Shown here piece after piece: positions 1 through 7,336 of a DNA stretch of 64,000 nt. A program made the translations under genes and the position numbers. Origin of the DNA: an uncultured bacterium (lineage in GTDB: Bacteria; Bacillota; Clostridia; Peptostreptococcales; Anaerovoracaceae); NCBI GenBank assembly GCA_905214195.1, contig CAJMLH010000003.1, positions 11,276 through 75,275 on the forward strand. The letters run 5' to 3'. The notes under the pieces are model-generated. The model had not been told where the DNA came from. It saw only the letters and a program-made list of their open reading frames with translations, and did not search any database. Position 1 is the stretch's first letter. Every line of letters begins with the position of its first letter.

Positions 1-15
1 ATTCTTGACACTGTC

Positions 16-978
16 ATGATAAACCTTGATTGCAGTACTGAGCTTATATACAAGCTACCGGAGGATGATCGCTATTTCAGAATCTTCCTTAATCCGGACG
101 GAACGATAAACGAGGATGCTCACCGAATGGAGGCAGACACAGCAGCAGGTGAACAGGAGAGTTCAGAGAATAAGGGTGTTTTTGTAGGCTTTGTTCTCTT
201 GTCTGAGGCAGAATGGGACAAGGAACAGTTCATAAGAGACTTAAAAGACAAATGGAATATAACGGCAGAAGAGGATGATGACGAAGAAAAGCGTGAAGAC
301 TCTCTTATCTTTGAAACAGGTAATATGATGGCAGCTGCAAGTTTGATACCTGCACCTGTGCCGGACGGCGAAGCGGAAATAAATGCCGAGAACAATTATA
401 TGTGGCCGGATGCTGTAGAAACGGCAAAGAATCACAAAGCTCATATTATAGTTGCAGTATTAAGCCAAGGCGAAGAAGATTTGATTGAACGAGGTAAACT
501 GTATGCTAAATTGATGGCTGCATGTTGCCGCCAAAAGTATGCAACAGGTATTTATACAAGCGGGGTAGTTTTTGAACCGCATTTTTATGAAGATTTTGCG
601 GATGTGATGAAGACAGGAGATCTTCCTTTGTATAATTGGATTTGGTTTGGCCTTTATACAGGCGAAAGAGGTATGTGTGCTTATACATACGGTATGGATT
701 TATTCGGTAAGGAAGAAATGGAAGTGCTAAATGCCGATGCTGAACCGAAAGAACTGTATGATTTCTTATCAGGCATAGCAGCATATGTGTTAGAATATGA
801 TGCTGAGCTTAAGTCGGGTGAGACTGTAGGTTTTTCTGCAACCGATAAGCATAGTATAATTCGCAGCGAGGGTGTGGCGCTGCCGGGAATGACTCTCAAA
901 ATTTCATATGAGCCGGCAGAAAGCAATTCGGAAAATACGAAAGGAAATAAAGATTTTTCAACAGGATTGGTAAATTGA
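16..978 (+). CDS. DUF4261 domain protein (start possibly upstream of window)
   Basis: An acidic cytoplasmic-looking protein of 320 residues without signal peptide or membrane segment. The stretch from FVGFVLLSEAEWD (about residue 56) through MMAAASLIPAPVPDGEAE, the YMWPDAVE block and HIIVAVLS matches my memory of DUF4261 proteins, whose function is unknown. The reading frame is open from base 1 and no ribosome binding site precedes the ATG at 16, so the true start may lie outside the window and the gene may be partial at its 5' end. Its stop overlaps the TTG start of the acetyltransferase downstream by four bases, so the two are probably co-translated. Confidence 0.7.
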   Translation: MINLDCSTELIYKLPEDDRYFRIFLNPDGTINEDAHRMEADTAAGEQESSENKGVFVGFVLLSEAEWDKEQFIRDLKDKWNITAEEDDDEEKREDSLIFETGNMMAAASLIPAPVPDGEAEINAENNYMWPDAVETAKNHKAHIIVAVLSQGEEDLIERGKLYAKLMAACCRQKYATGIYTSGVVFEPHFYEDFADVMKTGDLPLYNWIWFGLYTGERGMCAYTYGMDLFGKEEMEVLNADAEPKELYDFLSGIAAYVLEYDAELKSGETVGFSATDKHSIIRSEGVALPGMTLKISYEPAESNSENTKGNKDFSTGLVN

Positions 979-1424
979 AAATTACAGAAGTTAAGGAAGA
1001 AAAACTGAAATATTTAAAGCTGTTGTTATTGGCAGATGAACAGAAAGACATGGTGGAAAAATACCTTGAAAGAGGTGTTATGTATGTTCTTGATGATAAC
1101 GGGATAAAAGGTGAATGTGTTGTAACAGATGAGGGAAACGGAATTCTTGAAATTAAGAATATTGCCGTTGATGAGATGTATCAGCGGAAAGGGTACGGAA
1201 AGATGCTGATTGATTTTGTTATTGATAAGTATCAAAACCGCTACCGCATACTGCAAGTGGGTACGGGAGACAGTCCTTTGACAATCCCCTTTTACGAAAA
1301 TTGCGGTTTTGTAAGAAGCCATAGCATAAAGAATTTTTTTACAGATAATTATGACAAACCGATATACGAGGCAGGTATTAAGCTGATAGATATGATTTAT
1401 CTGCAAAGACCTATGCGTTTATAA
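975..1424 (+). CDS. GNAT-family N-acetyltransferase (YvbK-like)
   Basis: A 149-residue GNAT acyltransferase. The core strand is followed by the acetyl-CoA pyrophosphate loop QRKGYGK (about residues 73-79) in the usual Q/R-x-x-G-x-G/A form, and a later FYENCGF block is typical of motif B. The overall pattern resembles Bacillus YvbK-type acetyltransferases, whose natural substrates are poorly known. Translation starts at a TTG that overlaps the stop codon of the DUF4261 gene (TTGA), which implies coupling. The substrate cannot be inferred. Confidence 0.8.
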   Translation: MKITEVKEEKLKYLKLLLLADEQKDMVEKYLERGVMYVLDDNGIKGECVVTDEGNGILEIKNIAVDEMYQRKGYGKMLIDFVIDKYQNRYRILQVGTGDSPLTIPFYENCGFVRSHSIKNFFTDNYDKPIYEAGIKLIDMIYLQRPMRL

Positions 1425-1475
1425 GGGTTCTTGTATTAAGGTTGAAATAAAATCAAATTGACAGAGGGGTAGGGA

Positions 1476-2006
1476 ATGAGAAAAGTTACTTTATTTATTG
1501 CGATGAGCCTTGACGGTTATATTGCAGATAATAATGGAAAAGTCGATTGGATACAGGGACACGGAGATGATACTGAAAATGCAGATTCATATTCTGAATT
1601 TATAAAGGAAATCGACACAGTAATAATGGGGTGGAATACTTACAATCAGATTGTTACAGAACTTTCACCTGATGAATGGGTATATGATGAACTTGAATCT
1701 TATGTAGTCACCCATAGGAAAGGTTCTTCATCAAAAAACATTACTTTTACAGACAAATCTCCGGTAGAATTAACAAAAATGCTTAAGCATAAAGAGGGAA
1801 AAGGCATTTGGATATGCGGGGGTGCAAACCTTATTCACCAACTGATAAATGCACAGATAATAGACAGATATTATATTACTGTGATACCTACTGTTTTAGG
1901 CGGAGGAATTAAACTTTTTGAAAATATAAATCATGAAATCAAACTGAGATTGACAGACACACATTCATATAACGGAATGGTGGATTTGATTTATATAAAT
2001 CGGTAA
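1476..2006 (+). CDS. Dihydrofolate reductase / RibD C-terminal domain family protein
   Basis: A 176-residue single-domain protein beginning with the family signature LFIAMSLDGYIAD, followed by IMGWNTY and, near the C-terminus, WICGGANL and the PTVLGGGIKLF block that form the NADPH site in the RibD-C/DHFR-like fold. It lacks the deaminase half of RibD, so it belongs to the stand-alone YwjB/YyaP-type reductases, whose substrate is generally unknown. The ATG is preceded by a GAGGGGTAGGG purine run acting as ribosome binding site. Confidence 0.85.
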   Translation: MRKVTLFIAMSLDGYIADNNGKVDWIQGHGDDTENADSYSEFIKEIDTVIMGWNTYNQIVTELSPDEWVYDELESYVVTHRKGSSSKNITFTDKSPVELTKMLKHKEGKGIWICGGANLIHQLINAQIIDRYYITVIPTVLGGGIKLFENINHEIKLRLTDTHSYNGMVDLIYINR

Positions 2007-2027
2007 ATTTTATTGTTGAATGATGAT

Positions 2028-2042
2028 CCCCCCCTTTTTTTT
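2028..2042. repeat. C7-T8 homopolymer pair upstream of the Nudix gene
   Basis: Seven C residues followed by eight T residues lie about 30 bases before the Nudix start codon at 2074. Long C runs are rare in this AT-rich sequence. They are prone to slippage, but the tract lies outside the supported coding frame, so any effect would be on the leader of the mRNA. Confidence 0.6.
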
Positions 2043-2073
2043 CATAATTTACAATAGGAAAGAGGCACCAACT

Positions 2074-2652
2074 ATGAGCAGATACAGAGACTTAATAAAA
2101 CAGATAGAGGATTATTCGCCTTTCAATGAACAGGAGAAAGCAGATAAAAAGGAAATACTGAATTATCTTAAAAGCAAGAGCGAGTGTCTTACAAGGCAGA
2201 ACAAGAATGCTCATATAACTACTTCCGGATGGATTGTCAATCAAAGCAGAACTAAAGTTCTGATGGCGTATCATAACATTTATAATTCGTGGGCGTGGCT
2301 TGGCGGCCATGCAGACGGGAATCCGGACTTAAAACATGTTGTTTTGAAAGAAATAGAAGAAGAGTCGGGACTTAAAACGGCGAAGTTTTTATGTGATGAT
2401 ATTTTCTCAATTGAAATATTAGGTGTTTCGGGTCATGAAAAGCGTGGCGAATATGTTTCTTCACATCTCCACTTTAATATTACTTTTCTGCTTGAAGCAG
2501 ACGAAAATGAGCCTGTTCGCATCAAAGCAGATGAAAACAGTCAAGTAGGCTGGATAGATATACATGATATAAAAAATAAATCTACAGAAAGTTGGTTTGT
2601 AGAGCGAATATATTCCAAGCTGTGTGAAAAATTAAATGTTAAAGGATATTGA
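2074..2652 (+). CDS. Nudix hydrolase
   Basis: A 192-residue Nudix protein. The Nudix box starts at GGHADGNPDL and ends with KEIEEESGL, which matches R/K-E-U-x-E-E-x-G-U and keeps the metal-binding glutamates. The first conserved Glu of the consensus is Pro here, a deviation I associate with the GGHADG subfamily. The N-terminal 45 residues are charged and helical. I chose the ATG at 2074, which has AGGAAAGAGG upstream; a longer frame from 2020 runs through the C7-T8 tract and has no ribosome site. The substrate is unknown. Confidence 0.85.
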   Translation: MSRYRDLIKQIEDYSPFNEQEKADKKEILNYLKSKSECLTRQNKNAHITTSGWIVNQSRTKVLMAYHNIYNSWAWLGGHADGNPDLKHVVLKEIEEESGLKTAKFLCDDIFSIEILGVSGHEKRGEYVSSHLHFNITFLLEADENEPVRIKADENSQVGWIDIHDIKNKSTESWFVERIYSKLCEKLNVKGY

Positions 2653-2658
2653 AAATTT

Positions 2659-2671
2659 GTGATAACATCAC
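2659..2671. promoter_or_regulatory. GTGAT-N3-ATCAC palindrome, site 1
   Basis: A perfect 13-bp palindrome (GTGAT AAC ATCAC) centred at 2665. A candidate -10 box TATATT lies at 2694-2699, 29 bp from the palindrome centre, and there is no good -35. It precedes the SDR remnant. The same element occurs at 2911 and 3370 with the same spacing, so it is probably an activator site near -41. Confidence 0.65.
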
Positions 2672-2731
2672 GGAAAATGATATCCGGTTAATGTATATTT
2701 AAGACACATTAAAGCACAGGAGGTGTTCAAT

Positions 2732-2870
2732 ATGAGACTTAAGGGAAAGGTTACGGTAATTACAGGAGGCGCCTGAGGATATAGCCAATGCTTTTGTATT
2801 TCTTGCTTCCGATGAGGCATCTTACATTACAGGTGTGGTACTGAGTGTTGACGGAATGGCAAGAACTTAA
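2732..2870 (+). pseudogene. Remnant of a short-chain dehydrogenase with large internal deletion
   Basis: A ribosome site (CAGGAGGTGTTC) and ATG at 2732 open a frame reading [14 protein letters not shown], the N-terminal strand and glycine motif of a classical SDR, which then hits TGA at 2774. In another frame, from 2772 to 2870, the sequence reads [18 protein letters not shown] then [10 protein letters not shown] and MART before TAA, which is the normal SDR C-terminus. About 190 codons carrying the rest of the Rossmann fold and the catalytic Ser-Tyr-Lys are missing and the halves are out of frame. A complete but different SDR lies at 44851. Promoter and operator appear intact, so the locus may still be transcribed. 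Confidence 0.85.
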
Positions 2871-2910
2871 GACAGAATGTAAAAAAGAGCGAAAATGTTT
2901 TAGGCGAATA

Positions 2911-2923
2911 GTGATTTAATCAC
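2911..2923. promoter_or_regulatory. GTGAT-N3-ATCAC palindrome, site 2 (trxA promoter)
   Basis: A perfect palindrome GTGAT TTA ATCAC centred at 2917. A TATAAT box at 2946-2951 begins 29 bp from the centre and the -35 region is poor, which suggests an activator-dependent promoter. The start codon of thioredoxin is at 2985. Confidence 0.7.
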
Positions 2924-2984
2924 AGAAGAGTCTGAATCGTTAGGATATAATAAGACCATAAAAGAAAACAAGGAGGAAAATGAT

Positions 2985-3290
2985 ATGTCAGTTGTAAATA
3001 TAAATATGGATAATTTTAGTAAAGAGGTATTAAATTCGGATAAACCTGTACTGCTTGATTTTTGGGCTTCGTGGTGCGGACCGTGCCGCATGGTGGGACC
3101 TGTTTTAGATGAAATTGCAGCAGAACATTCAGACATAAAGGTTTGCAAAGTAAATGTCGATGAGCAGAAAGAACTTGCAAGACAGTTTGGAATAATGAGC
3201 ATACCTACTTTAGTAGTTATGAGAGATGGCAAGGTCGTTAAGCAGGCAACAGGTGCAAGACCTAAGAATGCAATTCTTGAAATGATATGA
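2985..3290 (+). CDS. trxA: Thioredoxin
   Basis: A 101-residue cytoplasmic thioredoxin that reduces protein disulfides. The active site WCGPC is at residues 30-34 in the context [11 protein letters not shown], and the cis-proline is in the MSIPTLVV segment near residue 75, both at canonical positions. The ATG follows AAGGAGGAAAATGAT. It is a single-gene unit with its own terminator; no thioredoxin reductase gene is adjacent. Its promoter carries the same palindrome as the neighbouring SDR remnant and ferredoxin genes, so it probably shares a redox-type regulator with them. Confidence 0.95.
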   Translation: MSVVNINMDNFSKEVLNSDKPVLLDFWASWCGPCRMVGPVLDEIAAEHSDIKVCKVNVDEQKELARQFGIMSIPTLVVMRDGKVVKQATGARPKNAILEMI

Positions 3291-3300
3291 TAAGCTGTAT

Positions 3301-3338
3301 AAAGTCCCGAAACCTTATGGTTTTCGGGGCTTTGTCAT
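3301..3338 (+). terminator. Rho-independent terminator after trxA
   Basis: Inverted repeat AAAGTCCCGAAACC / GGTTTTCGGGGCTTT around a short TTAT loop just after the trxA stop, ending in a T-rich stretch. Confidence 0.85.
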
Positions 3339-3369
3339 TAAAGAGATGAATTGATGAAATAATTAAAAG

Positions 3370-3382
3370 GTGATTATGTCAC
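3370..3382. promoter_or_regulatory. GTGAT-N3-RTCAC palindrome, site 3 (ferredoxin operon)
   Basis: GTGAT TAT GTCAC centred at 3376, one mismatch from sites 1 and 2. The bases that follow, CAGAAA, resemble those after the other two. A weak -10 box (TAACAT) begins 29 bp from the centre at 3405, the same spacing as in the other two promoters. The ferredoxin start is at 3438. Confidence 0.55.
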
Positions 3383-3437
3383 AGAAATTATCGGATTGAG
3401 GTGATAACATATATAAAGAAGATTTAGAGGAGAGTAT

Positions 3438-3644
3438 ATGAATATGACAAGAAAACAGCGAAAAGCAGCAGTAGACAGCAGCTGCGTCGCATGTGGATGC
3501 TGCGTAAAGGTTTGCCCTAAAAATGCCATTGAAATTTTAAAAGGAATAAAAGCATATATCGACGAGGAAAAATGTGTAGGCTGCGGCAGGTGTGCAAAAG
3601 AATGCCCTGCAAGTGTAATAAGTATAGAGGAGGTCACAGCATGA
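3438..3644 (+). CDS. 2[4Fe-4S] ferredoxin-like protein
   Basis: A 68-residue protein with two complete four-cysteine motifs, Cys16/19/22/26 and Cys46/49/52/56, each followed by Pro, as in bacterial-type ferredoxins carrying two [4Fe-4S] clusters. It presumably carries low-potential electrons. The ATG at 3438 follows GAGGAGAG. Its stop overlaps the start of the membrane Fe-S protein in an ATGA, so the pair is translationally coupled and likely forms one electron-transfer unit. Confidence 0.9.
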   Translation: MNMTRKQRKAAVDSSCVACGCCVKVCPKNAIEILKGIKAYIDEEKCVGCGRCAKECPASVISIEEVTA

Positions 3645-4231
3645 AAAAAAGATGGTATGATTATCTTTGGATACTTTCTCTTTTGTATCTTCTCTTGGGA
3701 TTTTTCAATATATTATTTGCATGGCTTGGTTTGATATGCTTCTTTGTTCCGTTACTTATTTCAATAATAAAAGGCACAAAATCTTATTGCAATAAGTATT
3801 GCGGAAGAGGTCAGCTGTTTTCCTTGCTTGGAGGACGGTTTGGACTTTCTGCAAAGAAAGATATACCTAAGTTTATGAAAAACAAAGTTTTCAGATATGG
3901 ATTTTTGATATTCTTTTTTTCAATGTTTTTTGTAATGCTGTGGAACACATATCTTGTTTTTGCTGAAGCAAATGACTTGAAACAAGTTGTTACACTGCTG
4001 TGGACTTTTAAGGTTCCTTGGCATTGGTCATATTACGGAACTGTCTTTCATGAGGGAGTCGCTCAATTCGCATTTGGATTTTACAGTATTATGCTGACAT
4101 CGACAATACTTGGACTTATCACCATGGTGCTGTTTAAACCACGCAGCTGGTGCGTATATTGTCCTATGGGAACCATGACCCAGTTAATATGCAAAGTTAA
4201 GTCGGGGAAAAACCCTGAGATTCTAAAATAA
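3641..4231 (+). CDS. Membrane protein with NapH-like cysteine motifs
   Basis: A 196-residue membrane protein with about four hydrophobic segments (residues 7-27, 28-45, 85-105 and 150-170). CNKYCGRGQLF near residue 50 and WCVYCPMGT near the C-terminus are the paired cysteine motifs seen in NapH/NosR/CcoG-type membrane ferredoxin partners, although the full C-terminal ferredoxin domain is absent; the soluble ferredoxin upstream may supply it. I start it at 3641 (MKKRWYDYLW), which has GAGGAGGTCACAGC upstream and overlaps the ferredoxin stop. The electron donor and acceptor are unknown. Confidence 0.75.
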   Translation: MKKRWYDYLWILSLLYLLLGFFNILFAWLGLICFFVPLLISIIKGTKSYCNKYCGRGQLFSLLGGRFGLSAKKDIPKFMKNKVFRYGFLIFFFSMFFVMLWNTYLVFAEANDLKQVVTLLWTFKVPWHWSYYGTVFHEGVAQFAFGFYSIMLTSTILGLITMVLFKPRSWCVYCPMGTMTQLICKVKSGKNPEILK

Positions 4232-4280
4232 ACAGTCAAAAAAACAGTCTTGCATTATTAAATTATATTGTGCCGGGCCG

Positions 4281-4335
4281 TTATTGACATATGCCGAAAA
4301 AAGTTATTGACATATGACGGAAACAAGCGTATATT
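4281..4335 (+). promoter_or_regulatory. Tandem TTATTGACATATG repeats over a strong sigma-A promoter
   Basis: Two direct repeats, TTATTGACATATGCCGAAAA at 4281-4300 and TTATTGACATATGACGGAAA at 4304-4323, are 23 bp apart. The second contains a -35 TTGACA (4307-4312), and 17 bp later a -10 TATATT (4330-4335). Each repeat has a CATATG core just after the -35. The layout fits a promoter controlled by a dimeric repressor, and the DUF134 DNA-binding protein encoded immediately downstream is the obvious candidate. Confidence 0.65.
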
Positions 4336-4382
4336 ATAAATTACAGAGAGAAAGAATTATCGTATATGAGAGGTGAAAAGTT

Positions 4383-5105
4383 TTGCCAAGACCTAAGAAA
4401 TGCAGAAAGGTATGTCAAATGCCGCATATCAAAGAGTTCAAGCCTGACGGAATGAATTCGGAAGAAGCTGCCGTTATCCTTACGGTAGACGAATATGAGT
4501 CGATTCGCCTTATTGATAAAGAAGGGTTTTCTCAGGAAGAATGCAGCAGCTATATGCAGGTGGCGAGGACAACGGTTCAATCCATATACAATTCTGCCAG
4601 AAAAAAACTGGCGGACGCATTAGTAGACGGTCTCGCCTTGAAAATCGAGGGAGGCGACTACAGGCTGTGCGACGGAGATGAAGAATACTGCGAATGTGGA
4701 GGATGCAGAAAACATCGTCATATTTGCAGACAAAAAAATATTAAGGAGAGTGGAGTTATGAAAATTGCTGTTCCTTTAGATGAAAACAAGCAGGATGTTT
4801 GCATAGTTCTTGCTCGTGCCCCTTACTTCCTTTTTAGTGAGAACGGAAAGGATACGATAGTAGAAAACCCTGCGGCAGAGGCTCAGGGAGGAGCAGGAAT
4901 ACAGGCAGCTCAGTTTCTTGTAGACAGTGGTGCAGATATTCTTATTACAGTTAGATGCGGACAGAATGCAGCTGATGTGTTCAAAGAAGCAGGAATGAAA
5001 ATTTACAAATCCGTAAACAAAGCCGCTGCGGATGATTTGGCCGATTTGGATAATGGAAAGCTTGAGCTTCTTACCAAGTTCCACGGCGGTTTTCACGGAG
5101 CATAA
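4383..5105 (+). CDS. DUF134 HTH - NifX/NifB-type dinitrogenase cofactor domain fusion
   Basis: A 240-residue two-domain protein. Residues 1-85 are DUF134 (MPRPKKCRKV start, sigma-region-4-like helix-turn-helix around 39-80), followed by a cysteine-rich linker (residues 96-116) and, from Met126, a NifX/NafY-type domain (MKIAVPLDEN, GGAGIQAAQFL, ADILITVRCGQNA). The latter family binds Fe-Mo cofactor or Mo/Cu clusters. Translation starts at a TTG with GAGAGGTGAAAAG upstream. An internal AAGGAGAGTGGAG sits before the in-frame ATG at 4758, so the NifX half could also be made separately. It heads the operon with the MinD-like ATPases and probably regulates it. Confidence 0.85.
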   Translation: MPRPKKCRKVCQMPHIKEFKPDGMNSEEAAVILTVDEYESIRLIDKEGFSQEECSSYMQVARTTVQSIYNSARKKLADALVDGLALKIEGGDYRLCDGDEEYCECGGCRKHRHICRQKNIKESGVMKIAVPLDENKQDVCIVLARAPYFLFSENGKDTIVENPAAEAQGGAGIQAAQFLVDSGADILITVRCGQNAADVFKEAGMKIYKSVNKAAADDLADLDNGKLELLTKFHGGFHGA

Positions 5106-5929
5106 TGAAAATCGCATGTTTAAGCGGTAAAGGCGGCGCAGGCAAAACATTTGTTGCAGTAAATCTTGCGGCTGCCGCTAAGAATGCCACATATATAGAT
5201 TGCGATGTTGAAGAACCCAATGGGAAAATATTTTTGAAACCAGATAATGTTCAAAAAAACATTGTAAACATGCTGCTTCCCGAATTTGATGGGGAGAAAT
5301 GCACAGGATGCAGAAAATGTGTGGAATTTTGCCGTTTTCATGCTCTGATGTATATCAGAGAAAAACCTATAGTGTTTCCGGAAGTATGCCACAGCTGCGG
5401 CGGCTGCAAGCTGATATGCCCGGAAAACGCTGTAAAAGAAAAACAAAAACCTATAGGCATTGTTGAAGTGGGAAATCACAATGATATATGTGTTGTAACG
5501 GGAATTTTGAATCCGGGAGAAGCATCGGGAATACCGATTATTGAAGATGCTTTGAAGTACGAGGGCAAGACAACTGTAATTGACTGTCCGCCGGGAAGCG
5601 CCTGTTCAGTTATGGAGAGTATAATGGATGCAGACTACTGTATTCTTGTTGCAGAACCTACATCATTTGGATTTCATAATTTTAAGATGATATATGAGCT
5701 GACAAAGCTGCTTGGCAAAAAAAGCGGAGTGGTTATAAACAAGCAAGACAGCCCATATGAACCTATGGAAGCGTTTTGTGAAGAAAGAGGATTACCGATA
5801 CTTGCTCGGATTCCTTACAGTGAAGAGATTGCATCTATCGCTGCAAAAGGAAAAGTCGCTTATGAAGAAAGCAAAATGGCAGAGTCAATTTTTTCAGACC
5901 TGCTTGAAAAAATAGGAGGTGAATTATGA
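5105..5929 (+). CDS. MinD/Mrp-superfamily P-loop ATPase with inserted ferredoxin domain
   Basis: A 274-residue ATPase. The deviant Walker A GKGGAGKT is at residues 8-15 and the switch region reads TVIDCPPGSAC. Between them (about residues 62-108) is a two-cluster ferredoxin insert with EKCTGCRKCVEFC and CHSCGGCKLICP. This architecture is found in anaerobes and archaea; in Desulfovibrio such pairs belong to the orange-protein (Orp) complex. It starts one base after the preceding reading frame ends and is followed by a paralogue, with which it probably forms a heterodimer. A role in metal-cluster assembly or insertion is an inference. Confidence 0.9.
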   Translation: MKIACLSGKGGAGKTFVAVNLAAAAKNATYIDCDVEEPNGKIFLKPDNVQKNIVNMLLPEFDGEKCTGCRKCVEFCRFHALMYIREKPIVFPEVCHSCGGCKLICPENAVKEKQKPIGIVEVGNHNDICVVTGILNPGEASGIPIIEDALKYEGKTTVIDCPPGSACSVMESIMDADYCILVAEPTSFGFHNFKMIYELTKLLGKKSGVVINKQDSPYEPMEAFCEERGLPILARIPYSEEIASIAAKGKVAYEESKMAESIFSDLLEKIGGEL

Positions 5930-6789
5930 AAAAACTCCTGATATTAAGCGGCAAGGGCGGAACCGGAAAAACCACCACAGCGGCTGCCTTTATCCGATTT
6001 GCAGGTGCAAGAGCAATAGCCGACTGTGATGTAGACGCCCCAAATCTTCACCTTGTTACCGAGTGCAAATCCCAGCCGGAGATTTCAGAGTTCTTCGGCG
6101 GCGATAAGGCTGTAATAGATACAAAAAAATGTATAAAATGTGGTAAGTGTGCGGAAACTTGCCGCTTCAACGCAATAAATAAAAATGATGAAAAGTATAC
6201 AGTAAATGAATTTGCGTGTGAGGGCTGCGGAGTATGTGAGTATATATGTCCGCAAGGTGCTGTAAAGCTCACGGCTGATGTTGCCGGAAGAAAAGAGCTT
6301 TATACAAAAGACGGTGTTTTTTCAACGGCCACATTAAAGATGGGCAGAGGCAATTCAGGCAAACTTGTAACAGATGTAAAAGCAGCAATGACAAAGAACG
6401 CACCGGATATACCACTTGCCATAATAGATGGTTCGCCGGGAATAGGCTGTCCCGTCATTGCTTCGGTCAGCGGTGTCGATTTGGTTTTAGTTGTTGCAGA
6501 ACCAAGCCTTTCGGGAATAAATGATTTGAAGAGACTTGTTACTACTGCCGAAACTTTTGGTGTAAAGCTTGCGGTATGTGTAAACAAATGGGACATAAGT
6601 CCGGAAAACACTAAAGAAATCGAAAACTTTTGCGATGAAGCAGGAATTCCTTTTGCAGGAAAAGTACCTTATGATAAAAGTGCATCAAAGGCAATAAATT
6701 CAGGACTTAGTATTGCCGATGTTGAGTGCAGGGCAAGAGATGCATTAAAAGAAATATTTGAAAATACAATTAAATTACTTGAATTTTAA
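5926..6789 (+). CDS. MinD/Mrp-superfamily ATPase with inserted ferredoxin domain, paralogue 2
   Basis: A 287-residue paralogue of the upstream ATPase with a full Walker A (GKGGTGKTTT), an inserted ferredoxin domain (KKCIKCGKCAETC and FACEGCGVCEYICP) and the switch II block AIIDGSPGIGCP. It overlaps the upstream gene by four bases (ATGA), and the two are expected to be made in equal amounts. In this copy the segment between the ferredoxin insert and switch II is longer. Function by context: ATP-dependent handling of Fe-S or heterometal clusters for the NifX-like proteins encoded on either side. Confidence 0.9.
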   Translation: MKKLLILSGKGGTGKTTTAAAFIRFAGARAIADCDVDAPNLHLVTECKSQPEISEFFGGDKAVIDTKKCIKCGKCAETCRFNAINKNDEKYTVNEFACEGCGVCEYICPQGAVKLTADVAGRKELYTKDGVFSTATLKMGRGNSGKLVTDVKAAMTKNAPDIPLAIIDGSPGIGCPVIASVSGVDLVLVVAEPSLSGINDLKRLVTTAETFGVKLAVCVNKWDISPENTKEIENFCDEAGIPFAGKVPYDKSASKAINSGLSIADVECRARDALKEIFENTIKLLEF

Positions 6790-6805
6790 TGAGGAGGAGA
6801 TTGTT

Positions 6806-7168
6806 ATGAAAATTGCAGTAGCAGCTATGGGAAACACCGTGGCACAACATTTCGGTCATTGTGAAAATTTTATATTCTTCGATACAGAAGATGGAAAAAT
6901 CACAGGTGTAAATTCAGTACCTAATCCTGGTCACCGTCCGGGATTTTTACCTAACTTTTTGGCAGATAACGGTGCAGAGGTTGTAATTGCCGGAGGAATG
7001 GGCGGCGGAGCCGTGGATATTTTTAACGAACGAAATGTAGAAGTAATAGTTGGAGCGTCAGGAGACGCACAGGCAGCGACAGGGGCTTATTTGAAAGGTG
7101 AACTTAAGTCTACCGGCTCAATTTGCCACAATCATGAACATGCTCATGAGTGCGGTGAGCATAAATAG
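6806..7168 (+). CDS. NifX/NifB-type dinitrogenase iron-molybdenum cofactor family protein
   Basis: A 120-residue stand-alone protein of the NifX/NafY/orange-protein family: MKIAVAAMGNTVAQHFGHC at the N-terminus, then the AEVVIAGGMGGGAVDIF block. The C-terminus is histidine- and cysteine-rich (CHNHEHAHECGEHK), suggesting metal binding. I start at 6806, which has GAGGAGGAGATTGTT upstream, rather than at an in-frame ATG at 6758 inside the previous gene. It ends the operon and, with the NifX half of the first gene, gives two cofactor-binding candidates. No nitrogenase structural genes are present. Confidence 0.88.
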   Translation: MKIAVAAMGNTVAQHFGHCENFIFFDTEDGKITGVNSVPNPGHRPGFLPNFLADNGAEVVIAGGMGGGAVDIFNERNVEVIVGASGDAQAATGAYLKGELKSTGSICHNHEHAHECGEHK

Positions 7169-7190
7169 AAATTAAAAATTATTTAAAAGT

Positions 7191-7259
7191 CGAAAGTTTT
7201 AAGGCAATGTTATCTTAATTTGAAGATATATTCCTTAGGACTTTCGATTTTTTTTTTTT
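7191..7259 (+). terminator. Terminator of the DUF134-MinD-NifX operon
   Basis: Arms CGAAAGTTTTAAGG and CCTTAGGACTTTCG (two G-T pairs) enclose a long loop and are followed by a run of 13 T residues ending at 7259. Confidence 0.85.
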
Positions 7260-7336
7260 GAATATAAAAAAAACAGTACCCAAAATTAAAGCCTTTACGG
7301 TATAGATATAGTGAAAGACAAAGGAGGCGTACTGTT

